NCBI RefSeq assembly: GCF_030816965.1
Contig: NZ_JAUSYQ010000002.1
Location: forward strand, 6,438,001-6,502,000
DNA: 64,000 bases
Direction: 5' to 3'
DNA from: Streptomyces canus
GTDB taxonomy: Bacteria; Actinomycetota; Actinomycetes; Streptomycetales; Streptomycetaceae
Within the stretch, counting starts at the first letter, position 1. Each line of letters starts with the position of its first letter. This document shows positions 35,701-44,296 of the stretch, piece after piece. The position numbers were made by a program, and so were the translations under genes. The notes below the pieces were generated by a model. That model saw only the letters and a list, made by a program, of their open reading frames with translations, was not told the DNA's origin and made no database searches.

Positions 35701-36683
35701 GAGACGGCCCCGCGACGCCGTACGAGAACCACCAGCACAGGCACCCCCACCAGCGCGGTCATGACACCCGCCGGCACCTCCGCGGGAGCCCGCACGACCC
35801 GCCCCACCACATCCGCCCCCACCAGCAACGCGGCACCGAGCAACGCCGACAGCGGCAGCACCGCCCGGTGCCCGCCCGACACGAGCCGCCTGGCCAGATG
35901 CGGCACCGCGAGCCCCACGAACGCGATCGGCCCCGCCGCGGCCACCGCCGCCGCGGTCAGCAGCGCCGCCCCCAGCGCCGCGGCCCCCCGCACCCACGAG
36001 ACCCGATGCCCGAGCGCCCGAGCCGTCTCGTCGCCCAGCGCCAACGCGTCCAGCCCCCGCGCGCACCCCAGCACCAGCACAGCCCCGACGACGAGAAACG
36101 GAAGTATCCGTACGACCGTCCCCGCGTCACGTCCGCTCAACGCCCCCACCTGCCAGAACCGGAACTGGTCGAGGGTCGCAGAACTCGACGTCAGGACAAC
36201 GGTCGTGCCCCCGGCGGTCATCGCCGACAACGCCGTCCCCGCGAGCGCCAGCTTCACCGGCGACGCCCCGCCCCGCCCCCGAGCCGCGATCCCGTACACG
36301 AGACAGGCCGCGAGGACGGCTCCGGCGAAGGCGTACCAGACATACCCGGAGAACCCGTTCGCGAGCCCGAGCCCGATGGCGACCACGACCCCCGCCGCGG
36401 CACCCTGACTCAGCCCGAGGATCCCGGGATCGGCGAGCGGATTGCGCGTCACGGCCTGCAGCGCGGCCCCCGCGACTCCCAGCGCCGCTCCCGCCGTCAG
36501 CCCGATCTCGGTCCGCGGCACCCGCAGCGACCGTACGACGAGCGCGTCCGGCGACCCGCCGCCGTGCAGCAGGGCGTCCACGACGGCGGACAGCGGCACC
36601 GCCCGGGTCCCGACCGCGAGGCTGAGCACCCCGGCGCAGGCCACCGCGAGGACGGCCACAGGCCAGGCGAGACGACGTATCAC
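35697..36683 (-). CDS. iron-siderophore ABC permease (FecCD), first subunit
   Basis: 328 residues with the FecCD fold. Visible parts are VVRSLRVPRTEIGLTAGAAL and ALQAVTRNPLADPGILGLSQ near the start, TLDQFRFWQVGALSGRD in the centre, and the cytoplasmic EAA-like loop AVPHLARRLV near the end. The start is only four bases after the binding-protein stop. It pairs with the downstream FecCD subunit to form a heterodimeric channel for a ferric siderophore. Confidence 0.9.
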   Translation of the reverse strand: MIRRLAWPVAVLAVACAGVLSLAVGTRAVPLSAVVDALLHGGGSPDALVVRSLRVPRTEIGLTAGAALGVAGAALQAVTRNPLADPGILGLSQGAAAGVVVAIGLGLANGFSGYVWYAFAGAVLAACLVYGIAARGRGGASPVKLALAGTALSAMTAGGTTVVLTSSSATLDQFRFWQVGALSGRDAGTVVRILPFLVVGAVLVLGCARGLDALALGDETARALGHRVSWVRGAAALGAALLTAAAVAAAGPIAFVGLAVPHLARRLVSGGHRAVLPLSALLGAALLVGADVVGRVVRAPAEVPAGVMTALVGVPVLVVLVRRRGAVS

Positions 36684-36687
36684 GCGA

Positions 36688-37740
36688 CTACTTGCCGAGG
36701 GAGTCGGCGAGCTGGGAGATGACGAGCCGAGCGGCGGACGGCCCGGCGTTGAGGAACCAGGGGTCGTCGTCGACCTTCACGGCCTGCCCGGCCGTCACCG
36801 CCTTCATCGACTTCCACAGCGGCCCGGCCACGACGCTCCCGGCGTCCGTCTTGGACGCGTCCCCCTGCACGGAGTAGAAGATCCAGTCCCCGTCGGCGGT
36901 GTCGACGCTCTCCGCGCCGATGTCCTCCGAGATGGCGTTGAACTGCTGGGACTTGGGCCGGGAGAGCCCCATGTCGACGGCGATGGACCCGGTGAACGAG
37001 GACACGCCGAACATCCGGGTGCGGTCGGGAGTGAAGCGGACCATGGAGACGGCCGGGTCGCCCTCGATCCTCTGCCCCTTCGCGCGGGCGTCGGCGACGA
37101 TGTCGTCCAGCAGCTTCCGCGCCGCCTCGCCCTTGCCGACCGCGTCGCCGACGAGCAGCAGGTCACGTTTCCAGTTGATGCCGTTGCCGGCGGTGATCAC
37201 GGTGGGCGCGATCTTCGACAGCTTGGGGTAGAGGTCGCCGAGGGAGTCGTTGGCGAGGATGAGATCGGGCTTGGCGGCGGCGAGGGTCTCCAGGTTGGGG
37301 GCCTGCCGGGTGCCCGCGTCGGTCATGCCGGCGAGCTGCTTCTTGTACAGGGGAAAGGCGTCCGCGAGATAGCCGGGCACGAGCCCTGCGTTGTCGGCGC
37401 GGGTGGTGGCCGTGGGGATGACCCCCAGGGACAGCAGGTCGTCGAGCTGCCCGGTGCTGAGCACGGCGATCCTCTTCGGCTTGGCCCTGACCGTGGTCCT
37501 GCCCTCGAAGTGTGTGACCGTGCGCGGGAAGGTCCCGTCGGTGTCCTGGTCGGAGCCCATACCGTCGGCGAGGGCGCTCGGTGCGGTGGAGGGGCCTTCG
37601 GAGGCGCCCAGCACGGGATTGCGGTCACCGGCCGCCTTCTCGGTGGTCCCGTTCGTCTCCGACGAGGACGACGAGCAACCGGCGAGCAGCCCTCCGACGA
37701 CGGTCGCGGCCACGACGGCCTTCACTGCTGCTGCGCGCAC
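36688..37740 (-). CDS. ferric-siderophore substrate-binding lipoprotein
   Basis: 350-residue extracellular lipoprotein capturing iron-siderophore complexes. Lipobox LLAGC (Cys22), a disordered linker, then a FecB/FepB type III fold (TVTHFEGRTTVRAKPKRIAVL, LDDLLSLGVIPTA, PNLETLAAAKPDLILAN, DPWFLNAGPSAARLVISQL). The GTG at 37740 has GGAG six bases upstream. A DtxR/DmdR-type iron box lies 35-53 bp before the start, so the three-gene operon is expected to be induced under iron limitation. Confidence 0.9.
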   Translation of the reverse strand: MRAAAVKAVVAATVVGGLLAGCSSSSSETNGTTEKAAGDRNPVLGASEGPSTAPSALADGMGSDQDTDGTFPRTVTHFEGRTTVRAKPKRIAVLSTGQLDDLLSLGVIPTATTRADNAGLVPGYLADAFPLYKKQLAGMTDAGTRQAPNLETLAAAKPDLILANDSLGDLYPKLSKIAPTVITAGNGINWKRDLLLVGDAVGKGEAARKLLDDIVADARAKGQRIEGDPAVSMVRFTPDRTRMFGVSSFTGSIAVDMGLSRPKSQQFNAISEDIGAESVDTADGDWIFYSVQGDASKTDAGSVVAGPLWKSMKAVTAGQAVKVDDDPWFLNAGPSAARLVISQLADSLGK

Positions 37741-37774
37741 GGCTACTCCGCGGAGGTACGGGGCTGAGGTTTGC

Positions 37775-37793
37775 TAAGGAAAGGCTTACCTTA
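37775..37793. promoter_or_regulatory. iron box (DmdR/DtxR-type operator)
   Basis: TAAGGAAAGGCTTACCTTA matches the 19-bp actinobacterial consensus TTAGGTTAGGCTAACCTAA at 14 positions, with the dyad TAAGG...CCTTA kept. It lies between the siderophore-uptake operon and the divergent VOC gene (39 bp from the latter) and could control both. Confidence 0.75.
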
Positions 37794-37831
37794 ACCTGGC
37801 GCGGAGTAAGGTCTGAACGAGGGAGGTAGCG

Positions 37832-38482
37832 ATGACCGTTCAGCTGAACCACACCATCGTCGCCGCACACGACAAGCACGCCTCGGCCCGCTTCCTGGCC
37901 GACATCCTGGGCCTGAGGGTGAGCCCGCAGTACGGTCCCTTCATCCCGGTCGAGATCCCCAACGGCGTGACCCTCGACTACATGGACACGAGCGACGAGA
38001 TCACCCCCCAGCACTACGCGTTCCTCGTCACCGAGGACGACTTCGACACGATCTTCGCCCGGATCCAGGAGGCGGGGCTGACCTACTGGGCGGACCCCTT
38101 CCACCACCGCCCGGGCGAGATCAACCGCAACGACGGGGGCCGGGGTGCGTACTTCGACGATCCGAACGGCCATCGGCTGGAGATCCTGACGAGGCCGTAC
38201 GCAGCGGGGGCTGACGTTCCCCGAGGGGCACGGGCGGGTCAGCGGGCCGTGGTTCAGCCCTTCGCCGCACCGGTCAGGAAGGCACTCAGGCTGTCGAGGA
38301 GCATGGTGCTGCCCTGCTCGGCCATGTCGCGTTCCTCCGCGGTGTCACAGGTCTGGCGGAGCACGATCCGCGTACGGCGGTCGTCCTGCTCTTCGAGTTC
38401 CATGGTCATGACCGCGGGCGCGGGCCTGCCGGGTACATCCATACCGACCACCAGTACGCGGTTCTCGTCGACTTCGAGATAG
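37832..38482 (+). CDS. VOC (glyoxalase/bleomycin-resistance) family protein with run-on C-terminus
   Basis: Residues 1-128 form one vicinal-oxygen-chelate module (LNHTIVAAHDKHASARFLAD, FDTIFARIQEAGLTYW, RGAYFDDPNGHRLEILTRPY) with metal-ligand-type His and Glu. Family members normally stop right after LEILTRPY plus a few residues. Here the frame runs on for about 88 residues antisense to the SRPBCC gene with shadow-like composition. One extra G in the run at 38206-38210 would give a stop at 38212-38214. The real product is probably ~128 residues. Its promoter is next to the iron box. Confidence 0.75.
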   Translation: MTVQLNHTIVAAHDKHASARFLADILGLRVSPQYGPFIPVEIPNGVTLDYMDTSDEITPQHYAFLVTEDDFDTIFARIQEAGLTYWADPFHHRPGEINRNDGGRGAYFDDPNGHRLEILTRPYAAGADVPRGARAGQRAVVQPFAAPVRKALRLSRSMVLPCSAMSRSSAVSQVWRSTIRVRRSSCSSSSMVMTAGAGLPGTSIPTTSTRFSSTSR

Positions 38483-38706
38483 GAGCCGGTCAGCGGGAAC
38501 TGTCCGCCGTCGGGTGTGACCATCGTGGCCTTCCACGCGCCGCCCGGCCGTACGTCCATCTCGACGGAGCCGGGAGCGGCGTAGGCCCACTGTGCGTACT
38601 GGTCGGCGGTGGTCCACGCCCGCCACACCCGCGCCGCCGCAGTGTCCAGCGTTCGGGTCAGCTCGTAGGAGAAGCCGTTGGCCCCGGTCGTCTGCTCGGT
38701 GCTCAT
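38254..38706 (-). CDS. SRPBCC / AHSA1-family protein
   Basis: 150-residue START-like fold protein (Activator of Hsp90 ATPase homologue 1-like, PF08327 type). It shows FSYELTRTLDTAAARVWRAW, YAQWAYAAPGSVEMDVRPGG, FPLTGSYLEVDENRVLVVGM and TIVLRQTCDTAEERDMAEQG-like segments; members bind hydrophobic ligands. The ATG at 38706 is used. The 3' half is overlapped on the other strand by the run-on part of the VOC frame, supporting that the latter is spurious. Confidence 0.8.
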   Translation of the reverse strand: MSTEQTTGANGFSYELTRTLDTAAARVWRAWTTADQYAQWAYAAPGSVEMDVRPGGAWKATMVTPDGGQFPLTGSYLEVDENRVLVVGMDVPGRPAPAVMTMELEEQDDRRTRIVLRQTCDTAEERDMAEQGSTMLLDSLSAFLTGAAKG

Positions 38707-38839
38707 GCTTCGTCGCCTCGTTTCGTGTCTCGCGGAACTGTCGCGCCTGTAGACGTCCGCGAGCACGAGGACTCATCGGTGTGCCGGCCTTTTCTGTCCG
38801 GTCTCGGGGTGCGCCCCGCGTCGGGGGCGCACCCGCGGT

Positions 38840-39784
38840 CTACCGGGTGCCGTTGCCGGCGAACGTCCACACGGCACGGCTGCCGGGGCCGACGGTGAGG
38901 GTCGAGTGGCCGATCTGCTCCACGTGCCGGTCCTTCACGGGGCGGTTGAGTGACATCTCGACCCGCTGCAACCCCGCTTCTTCGCGCGCGACGGCGTCGA
39001 ACCTGATCGTGGTGCCGCCCCCCTCCGCGACGACGCCACCGCCCGGCACGTTCTTGACGGCGAACCCGCCGGCCCGCAACAGCGGCACGGTGTCGGCGAG
39101 GTCGCCCTCGGTGACCGCGAAGTGGACGTAGGTCACGTCGCGCATCAGATGGGTGCGGTAGTCGTCGGACAGGTAGCGCTCCCGGCCGACGTCACCGGGA
39201 AAAGCGGCGGGCTCGGTGTTGCTGCGAGGATCGGCGAAGTACTCCGGCCGGTACTCCATCGCCCAGGCGTTGAAGGCGTCGTACTCGGTGGTGGTGAGGA
39301 GTGCGTCGAACCACGGCACGGGCACACCGTCACCGAAGTCCCGGGTCTGGAGGAATTCGACGGGGTCGGCGACCCCCTCGCTCTTCAGTCGCTCGGTGAC
39401 CGTCGCCAGGTCTCCGTCCCGTTCGGTCGACAGGCCCAGCCCGCCGGAGCCGAGGGTGCCGTCCGGGCCGGCGATGTCACCGACTCCGAACAGTTCCAGG
39501 TAGGTCTGCCGGCCCATCAGATAGCGGCCGGTCCAGGTCTGCCCGCCGGTTCCGGTCGTGGTGCGGACCTGGAAGTCGGCGAAGTCCCTCAGGTAGTCGG
39601 AGTGCTCGATGGCGTCGGCGGTCTCCCGGTCGAGGACCCCGTAGGAGTGGTTGTAGAACAACAGCTGCCGGTCGGACGTGGACCGGCTTCCCTCGGCCTG
39701 TGCCGTCCCCACAGCACCCCCGATCGCTCCGGCGAGGGCCACAGCGAGCACGACGATCATCCGTAATATCCGCTGAATCAGCAT
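38840..39784 (-). CDS. secreted DUF5829-like protein
   Basis: 314 residues: a signal peptide ([20 protein letters not shown], cleavage after AQA), then [40 protein letters not shown] and [20 protein letters not shown]. From memory this matches the DUF5829 family, which looks VOC-related. Function unknown. It is monocistronic; its start is 46 bp from unrelated sequence. The mature protein has no cysteines or catalytic signature I recognise. Confidence 0.65.
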   Translation of the reverse strand: MLIQRILRMIVVLAVALAGAIGGAVGTAQAEGSRSTSDRQLLFYNHSYGVLDRETADAIEHSDYLRDFADFQVRTTTGTGGQTWTGRYLMGRQTYLELFGVGDIAGPDGTLGSGGLGLSTERDGDLATVTERLKSEGVADPVEFLQTRDFGDGVPVPWFDALLTTTEYDAFNAWAMEYRPEYFADPRSNTEPAAFPGDVGRERYLSDDYRTHLMRDVTYVHFAVTEGDLADTVPLLRAGGFAVKNVPGGGVVAEGGGTTIRFDAVAREEAGLQRVEMSLNRPVKDRHVEQIGHSTLTVGPGSRAVWTFAGNGTR

Positions 39785-39886
39785 GCGGGCGATCGTAGGC
39801 CGGGACGGCCGCGGCTGCGGTTCTTTTTCAACGGGGTCGAAATGCTTGACACATGGCGTCCGCCGAGGTGCCGCATGGCGCCGCTG

Positions 39887-40234
39887 TCAGGCCGGGAGGT
39901 AACTCGGCCACCAGGGTGGGACGTTGCCCGGGCACAACGGGTCGGGGTAGGAGTCCGGCATGCCGAGCCACGTCACGAGGAACCAGGCGAACCACAGAGT
40001 GGAGACGAGCCCTGCGACCAGAGCGGTGTGGGGGTAACGCCTTCCGAGGGTGCTGTGCAGGATCATCCACGGAACCGACGTGGCCATCCATATGAGAGGC
40101 ACGAGGAACAGCAAGGTCAAGCTGTTGGCTGCCGCGTTGACGCCGATGTCACAAGCAGCCCATGCCCTGCCGATCGCGGCGACGCACACCACCGCGGTGA
40201 CCCCGCCGACGAGGACGCCCGAACCGGCTCCCAT
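39887..40234 (-). CDS. small membrane protein, unknown
   Basis: 115 residues with three hydrophobic segments (about 5-28, 36-56, 66-90) and a Pro/Trp-rich tail ([20 protein letters not shown]). The ATG at 40234 follows a G-rich ribosome site; an ATG five codons upstream is possible. No domain is recognised. It is divergent from msrA with a 228-bp gap. Confidence 0.55.
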   Translation of the reverse strand: MGAGSGVLVGGVTAVVCVAAIGRAWAACDIGVNAAANSLTLLFLVPLIWMATSVPWMILHSTLGRRYPHTALVAGLVSTLWFAWFLVTWLGMPDSYPDPLCPGNVPPWWPSYLPA

Positions 40235-40462
40235 GATCACCCCCCCCATCCGGCAGTGGTCACGCAGGCTACCAACGCCCTGCCGAGGCACGCCGGGACC
40301 ATGGCCTGCACCAAGTACGTCCAGGCACCGGTCGTCGAGGTCGGTCGGGTGGCCCGGAATCGTCCGGAACCCTCGTGCGTTGAGGAGGGTGGGCACAGAA
40401 TGCCGGTGACGTGCGAGCAGAGTGGCCCGACTGACCGAGCCGACAGATATGGGAGGGCCGCA

Positions 40463-40975
40463 ATGGCCACGCAGACACAGAGGGCCGTGTTGGCGGGTGG
40501 ATGTTTCTGGGGCATGGAGGAACTGATCCGCCGGCTCCCGGGCGTCACAGCGACCAGGGTGGGATACACCGGTGGTGACGTGCCGAACGCGACGTACCGT
40601 AACCACGGCACGCACGCGGAGGCCATCGAGATCCTCTTCGACCCCGAGAAGACCGACTTCCGCACGCTCCTGGAGTTCTTCTTCCAGATCCACGACCCGA
40701 GCACCAAGAACCGCCAGGGCAACGACATCGGCCTCAGCTACCGCTCGGCGATCTACTACGTGGACGACGAGCAGAAGCGGATCGCCGAGGACACGATCGC
40801 GGACGTCGACGCCTCTGGTCTGTGGCCGGGCAAGGTCGTCACCGAGGTGGAGCCGGTGGGCCCCTTCTGGGAGGCCGAGCCCGAGCACCAGGACTACCTC
40901 CAGCGTTACCCGGACGGTTACACCTGCCACTTCCCGCGGCCGGGATGGCGGCTGCCCGCCCGCGCGGAGGGCTGA
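40463..40975 (+). CDS. msrA: peptide-methionine (S)-S-oxide reductase (copy 1)
   Basis: Repairs oxidised methionine in proteins. 170 residues with the catalytic Cys in [37 protein letters not shown]-type [20 protein letters not shown] and the C-terminal [16 protein letters not shown] with a recycling cysteine. The ATG at 40463 has GGGAGG ten bases upstream. A second, different MsrA is encoded at 44289-44954; this copy belongs to the short bacterial subgroup. Confidence 0.92.
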   Translation: MATQTQRAVLAGGCFWGMEELIRRLPGVTATRVGYTGGDVPNATYRNHGTHAEAIEILFDPEKTDFRTLLEFFFQIHDPSTKNRQGNDIGLSYRSAIYYVDDEQKRIAEDTIADVDASGLWPGKVVTEVEPVGPFWEAEPEHQDYLQRYPDGYTCHFPRPGWRLPARAEG

Positions 40976-41018
40976 CCGCGAGGCGGCCCGCAGACCTGAT
41001 CCGCTGCCGAGAGATCCG

Positions 41019-42023
41019 TCACCGTGCCTCGCGGAGCCGAAGCAGATACCTCGCGGTCAGCGCGACGGCACGGTCGACGTCGTACGACAGCTCCACGAGG
41101 GCGCGTGCGGCTGTGGCTCCGGGGATGTCCGCCAGCGCCTGGGTCAGCCGGGCGCGGGCGGGCGTCTCGGCGGCGTCGTGGTCGAGGCGGTCGACGAGCC
41201 CGGTGGCGATCCGATCCGCGGTCGCGGTGTCGCCCGCCAGCATGCTCAGCGCGTCGGCCGCGTCGGTGTCGTTCGGCCCCGCCACGATCATGTCGATGAG
41301 CGCCGGGACGGCATCGGCCACGCCACGCGTCCCGAGCGCCAGCGCCGCCTGGCCGCGGACCACGGCATCGGGGTCCGCGAGAGCCTCACGCAGCCCGGCG
41401 GTCGACTCGTCCCCCGGCATCTCGGCGAGGGACCGAACGGCCCGTTCCCGTACCGCCGCCGACGGTGAGCCCAGGCCCTCCGCCAGCAGTGCCGCGCTGC
41501 CGTCGCCCGATCGTGCCAGCGCCCATCGAAGGGCCCCGGCGACGTTCGGATCCGTCTCCCTGAGGACCGCCTCGACCAGGGCCTCCACCGGCACGCGGAC
41601 CTCGTCGACCGAGGACAGGGCCGCACGCTGACGGGCGGCGGCGCTCTTCGATCCCAGAGCCCGAAGCATCACGACGACCTGGAGTACGTCCGGCCAGTCG
41701 GCGGGTTCCGCGGCATCGATCCGGCGGAGCCGCGTGAGCAGCTCGGTCTCGGCCGCGATGCGTTCGCGCGTCTGACGGATGAGGTCGTCGACGAGCGCCG
41801 AGGGTGTGAAGCCGGGATCGTCGAGCGCGCGCCCGATCTCACGCAGCGACAGTCCCAGCGACCTCAGGCTCTCGATGTGGAAGATCCGCCGGATGTCGTC
41901 GCCGGAGTACTCCCGATAGCCGGAACCCGTACGACCCGAAGGGCGCAGCAGGCCGAGCGACTCGTAGTGCCTGAGCATGCGGGCACTGACCCCGGACCGT
42001 CGCGCCACCTCACCGATCAACAC
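41019..42023 (-). CDS. MerR-family regulator with C-terminal HEAT repeats
   Basis: 334 residues. A MerR DNA-binding domain (MLIGEVARRSGVSARMLRHY, ESLGLLRP, YREYSGDDIRRIFHIESLRS) and its coiled-coil dimerisation helix occupy 1-115. From about 145 the protein consists of helical HEAT repeats (e.g. AAVRERAVRSLAEMPGDEST, DAVVRGQAALALGTRGVADA). The usual small ligand-binding domain is replaced by a scaffold, so signal input may be a protein. It starts three bases after the stop of a separate HEAT-repeat gene, forming a two-gene operon. Confidence 0.85.
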   Translation of the reverse strand: MLIGEVARRSGVSARMLRHYESLGLLRPSGRTGSGYREYSGDDIRRIFHIESLRSLGLSLREIGRALDDPGFTPSALVDDLIRQTRERIAAETELLTRLRRIDAAEPADWPDVLQVVVMLRALGSKSAAARQRAALSSVDEVRVPVEALVEAVLRETDPNVAGALRWALARSGDGSAALLAEGLGSPSAAVRERAVRSLAEMPGDESTAGLREALADPDAVVRGQAALALGTRGVADAVPALIDMIVAGPNDTDAADALSMLAGDTATADRIATGLVDRLDHDAAETPARARLTQALADIPGATAARALVELSYDVDRAVALTARYLLRLREAR

Positions 42024-42026
42024 GCC

Positions 42027-42734
42027 CTATCGTCCCTCCTGGCCGTTCCCGCCGAGGGCCACTACGCGCTTCGCCTCCTCGATCGCGAACTCGAATCCGG
42101 CATCAGGGTCGCGCAGCAGCCGTTCCGTGGCGAGCGCGTGTGTGCGCACATGACGGTCAGGGGCCGTCGTCGCAGCCCGCAGAACCGGCAGCACGACCTC
42201 ACCCAGCGAAACCAGCGCCCTGCTGAGGCTCAGCTGCGTCTCCCGCTCGCCACGGCCGAGCTGCGTCGCCAGCACGGCGGCCAACCCGGACTCCTCTCCC
42301 TCCGGCACCAGCACCACGGCGGTCCGCCAGGCACTGCGCGCCACCTCGTCGTCGCCGTCGGACAGCAGCGCCCTGGTGATCGCCGGCCACGCCCGCCGGT
42401 CCCCGATCTTGGACAGCGTGTGCAAGGCCTGGCTCCGCGCCTGCACACGCTCCGAGCCGACTTCGCGGAGCAGCGCGGGGAGCGTCACCGACACCGGATG
42501 GCGGGTGAGGGCCCAGGTGAGCATGTCCCGGACGAAGAACTCGGGCTCGACCGCGCACCGCTCGACGAGCTTGTCGACGAACCGCGGATCCGGCGCCGTA
42601 CCGACCGCCAGGGCCGCCCGCAGCCGCACGGACGAACGACCGTCCCCCAGACCCTGGAGCGCTCGCACCACCCCCGCGTCCTGTTCCTGATCCTTCCCCT
42701 GTCCCTGTCCCTGTCCCTGTTCCGTCATGGTCAC
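42027..42734 (-). CDS. HEAT-repeat protein
   Basis: About 235 residues of helical HEAT repeats (SSVRLRAALAVGTAPDPRFV, FVRDMLTWALTRHPVSVTLP, ARSQALHTLSKIGDRRAWPA). The N-terminus carries GQGQGQGKDQEQ, encoded by a run of CTGTCC hexamers (~42697-42722) that could vary in length. A GTG at 42734, eight bases after AGGAGG, is the chosen start; ATG 42728 and GTG 42773 are alternatives. A MerR-like dyad lies just upstream. It is cotranscribed with the MerR-HEAT gene, suggesting the pair works together by HEAT-HEAT contact. Confidence 0.75.
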   Translation of the reverse strand: MTMTEQGQGQGQGKDQEQDAGVVRALQGLGDGRSSVRLRAALAVGTAPDPRFVDKLVERCAVEPEFFVRDMLTWALTRHPVSVTLPALLREVGSERVQARSQALHTLSKIGDRRAWPAITRALLSDGDDEVARSAWRTAVVLVPEGEESGLAAVLATQLGRGERETQLSLSRALVSLGEVVLPVLRAATTAPDRHVRTHALATERLLRDPDAGFEFAIEEAKRVVALGGNGQEGR

Positions 42735-42765
42735 CGAGACCACCTCCTGAGCAGGCAGTGAAGGG

Positions 42766-42782
42766 CTTGTCACGGTGTCAAG
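42766..42782 (-). promoter_or_regulatory. putative MerR-type operator
   Basis: On the reverse strand CTTGACAC-C-GTGACAAG, an 8+1+8 dyad with one mismatch. It is preceded by another CTTGAC that could be the -35 element. It lies 32-48 bp upstream of the HEAT gene start. MerR proteins bind such dyads in long-spacer promoters, so autoregulation of the operon is likely. Confidence 0.5.
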
Positions 42783-43154
42783 GTCAAGCGCACCGAACGC
42801 GAATCACGGACGCGGCGGGCGCCTCCACTGGGTCACGTCGCTGCTCGTCGCCACGGCGAGGGTGCGGCCGGAAGGGGAGAAGCCGACGGCCGGAGCTCGG
42901 CGTAGTCGCCAGGAGCCCGGCCGGAACACCCCACCACTGGCCCAGCCCACCAAGTCCCTTTGCCCTTGCCCCAGGCGCCACCTTGTAATGGCCTGACGGC
43001 TGCGCAAGAAGGTGCTCCGGTGAGGGCGTGATGCCCGTCGGGCACGACGCTCTTCCGTTGGTCTCGAACGGGTACGTGGCTTGACCCCCGTCCCGGAGAG
43101 TCTGCGCTGCCGTGTGACCCGTCGGCGCGCTCGACTGCCGGTTGAGTCAGTTCG
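42783..43154. other. intergenic stretch with a possible WD40 remnant
   Basis: No intact gene. The reverse strand at about 42825-42900 reads VGFSPSGRTLAVATSSD, like one WD40 blade, without start or further blades. A 31-base sequence at 43065-43095 is repeated at 43863-43894. Confidence 0.4.
43065..43095 (+). repeat. direct repeat, left copy, flanking DUF4291 gene
   Basis: CGAACGGGT-ACGT-GGCTTGACCCCCGTCCCG, nearly identical to 43863-43894 (differences limited to the 4-5 bases after GGGT). The two copies enclose about 770 bp holding the DUF4291 gene. Confidence 0.65.
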
Positions 43155-43747
43155 TCATCCCAGGAGGTGGGCAAGCAACTCGTCTCCAGCGGGATAAGGG
43201 CGTTCCTGGGGCAGCAGCCGCGTGGCGGCGGTCACGTCATCTCCGCTGACGAGGGCACGGATCTCGTGGGCGAGCGGGGTCACGTCGCGGACGGCGACCG
43301 TCCACTCGTCCGCGTAGTGTCGTACAGCTGCACCGGAGAGTCCCAGCTGCAAGGACCGATACCGCAGGGCTGGAGGCGAAGGTCCCGCTCCGGGTCCCAC
43401 TGCACGCGAGAGGGCGACCGCTTCAACTGACGCTGCCAGGTGGTTCGGTCGGGGTGTACTCCGCGGACGTAGCTCGACAGACATGCGTGGCGCAGCGCCC
43501 ACTCGAAGCCGTCGCGGGTGATCTCGACAGCAAGGACGGTCTCTTGCCCGGCCTTCGCGCCCCAGCCGCAGCGGTACATCATCCACAGGAACGACGGCTT
43601 GATCCACGTCATTCTGTCCCGCTTCCACGCGGAGGGAAAACGGCCGTCGCGGACGGCGGGCAGCCCGATTTCCGGGGAGTATGCCTGGTAGACGGTGATC
43701 GTGGATTCCGAGTAGGCCGCACGGATCCTGCGTTGCGGTTCTTCCAT
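43155..43747 (-). pseudogene. DUF4291-family gene with single-base frameshift
   Basis: From ATG 43747: MEEPQRRIRAAYSESTITVY, QAYSPEIGLPAVRDGRFPSA, MTWIKPSFLWMMYRCGWG and LKRSPSRVQWDPERDLRLQP match DUF4291. At that point the frame breaks. The rest of the family (LRYRSLQLGLSGAAVRHYAD, VTPLAHEIRALVSGDDV) continues one frame over to the stop at 43155. One missing base in the C/G run at 43367-43369 explains the break. Apart from that the gene is full length (~197 residues). Either recent inactivation or a sequencing error; family function is unknown to me. Confidence 0.75.
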
Positions 43748-43862
43748 GGCGTACAGCGTGGGGTCGGTCGGTTTAGTCGGCCACTGATTTTCGACTCTCG
43801 TTGGCCGCGACGGAGAGGGCCGGCAGCGGCGCCGTGTGGGCAGGAAGCCCCCGAGATCGTCC

Positions 43863-43894
43863 CGAACGGGTCACCTGGCTTGACCCCCGTCCCG
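43863..43894 (+). repeat. direct repeat, right copy, flanking DUF4291 gene
   Basis: CGAACGGGT-CACCT-GGCTTGACCCCCGTCCCG, the partner of 43065-43095. It is followed within seven bases by a duplicated msrA tail fragment. Confidence 0.65.
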
Positions 43895-43900
43895 CTAGAT

Positions 43901-43942
43901 CCCGCAGTAACCCGCCGACTACTTGTCGAGGTACTGCTGGTG
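43901..43942 (-). pseudogene. duplicated 3'-fragment of msrA (copy 2)
   Basis: 42 bases matching 44343-44384 of the msrA at 44289-44954 at 38 positions, including CTTGTCGAGGTACTGCTGGTG. It covers the conserved HQQYLDKN region only, with no gene around it. It shows a past partial duplication or a lost tandem msrA. Confidence 0.6.
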
Positions 43943-43957
43943 CGTGCGCTTGGTTGT

Positions 43958-44296
43958 TCATCGCTCGATGAAACGGGGGTCCGGCCACGTCGAGATCGGT
44001 TCGTCGGAGACCGAGTAGATCTCCAGGAGCGACAGGTAACCGTCCTCGGAGCAGACCATGACACCGGCCCAGTGCGGGTCGGTGTAACCGGCGTCCACAG
44101 CCGGATTGTCGTGCGGCGGCGCGGGAGCGACCGCTGTACGGTCCACCTCCAGATCGACCGTTGCGCAGCCGCAGCCGCATCGGCCCGAGACGCGCGTGTG
44201 GGGAACCTGGGCCAGCAGGGCGCCGCTCACCGGATCCGGGCCGGCCAGCAGTGCGCGCAGGGTCGCCGTGACCTCCGGCGACAGTGGCTCAGCCAT
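43958..44296 (-). CDS. conserved hypothetical protein coupled to msrA
   Basis: 112 residues from ATG 44296 ([20 protein letters not shown]). It has a cysteine-rich strand [15 protein letters not shown], then [20 protein letters not shown] and [15 protein letters not shown]. The ATG lies inside the last codons of msrA (ATGGCTGA), so the two are translationally coupled. Closely spaced cysteines next to a methionine-sulfoxide reductase hint at redox or metal chemistry, but no family is recognised. Confidence 0.7.
   Translation of the reverse strand: MAEPLSPEVTATLRALLAGPDPVSGALLAQVPHTRVSGRCGCGCATVDLEVDRTAVAPAPPHDNPAVDAGYTDPHWAGVMVCSEDGYLSLLEIYSVSDEPISTWPDPRFIER

Noticed and set aside
34585..37740. 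A siderophore biosynthesis cluster
   Set aside because: Only uptake genes and an iron box are present; no NRPS, IucA/C-type synthetase or ATPase gene nearby.
42825..42900. A WD40 gene on the reverse strand
   Set aside because: Only one blade-like segment, no start and no further blades; recorded as a possible remnant only.
43065..43894. attL/attR of an integrated element
   Set aside because: No integrase or tRNA nearby, and only ~800 bp between the repeats; kept only as a direct-repeat observation.
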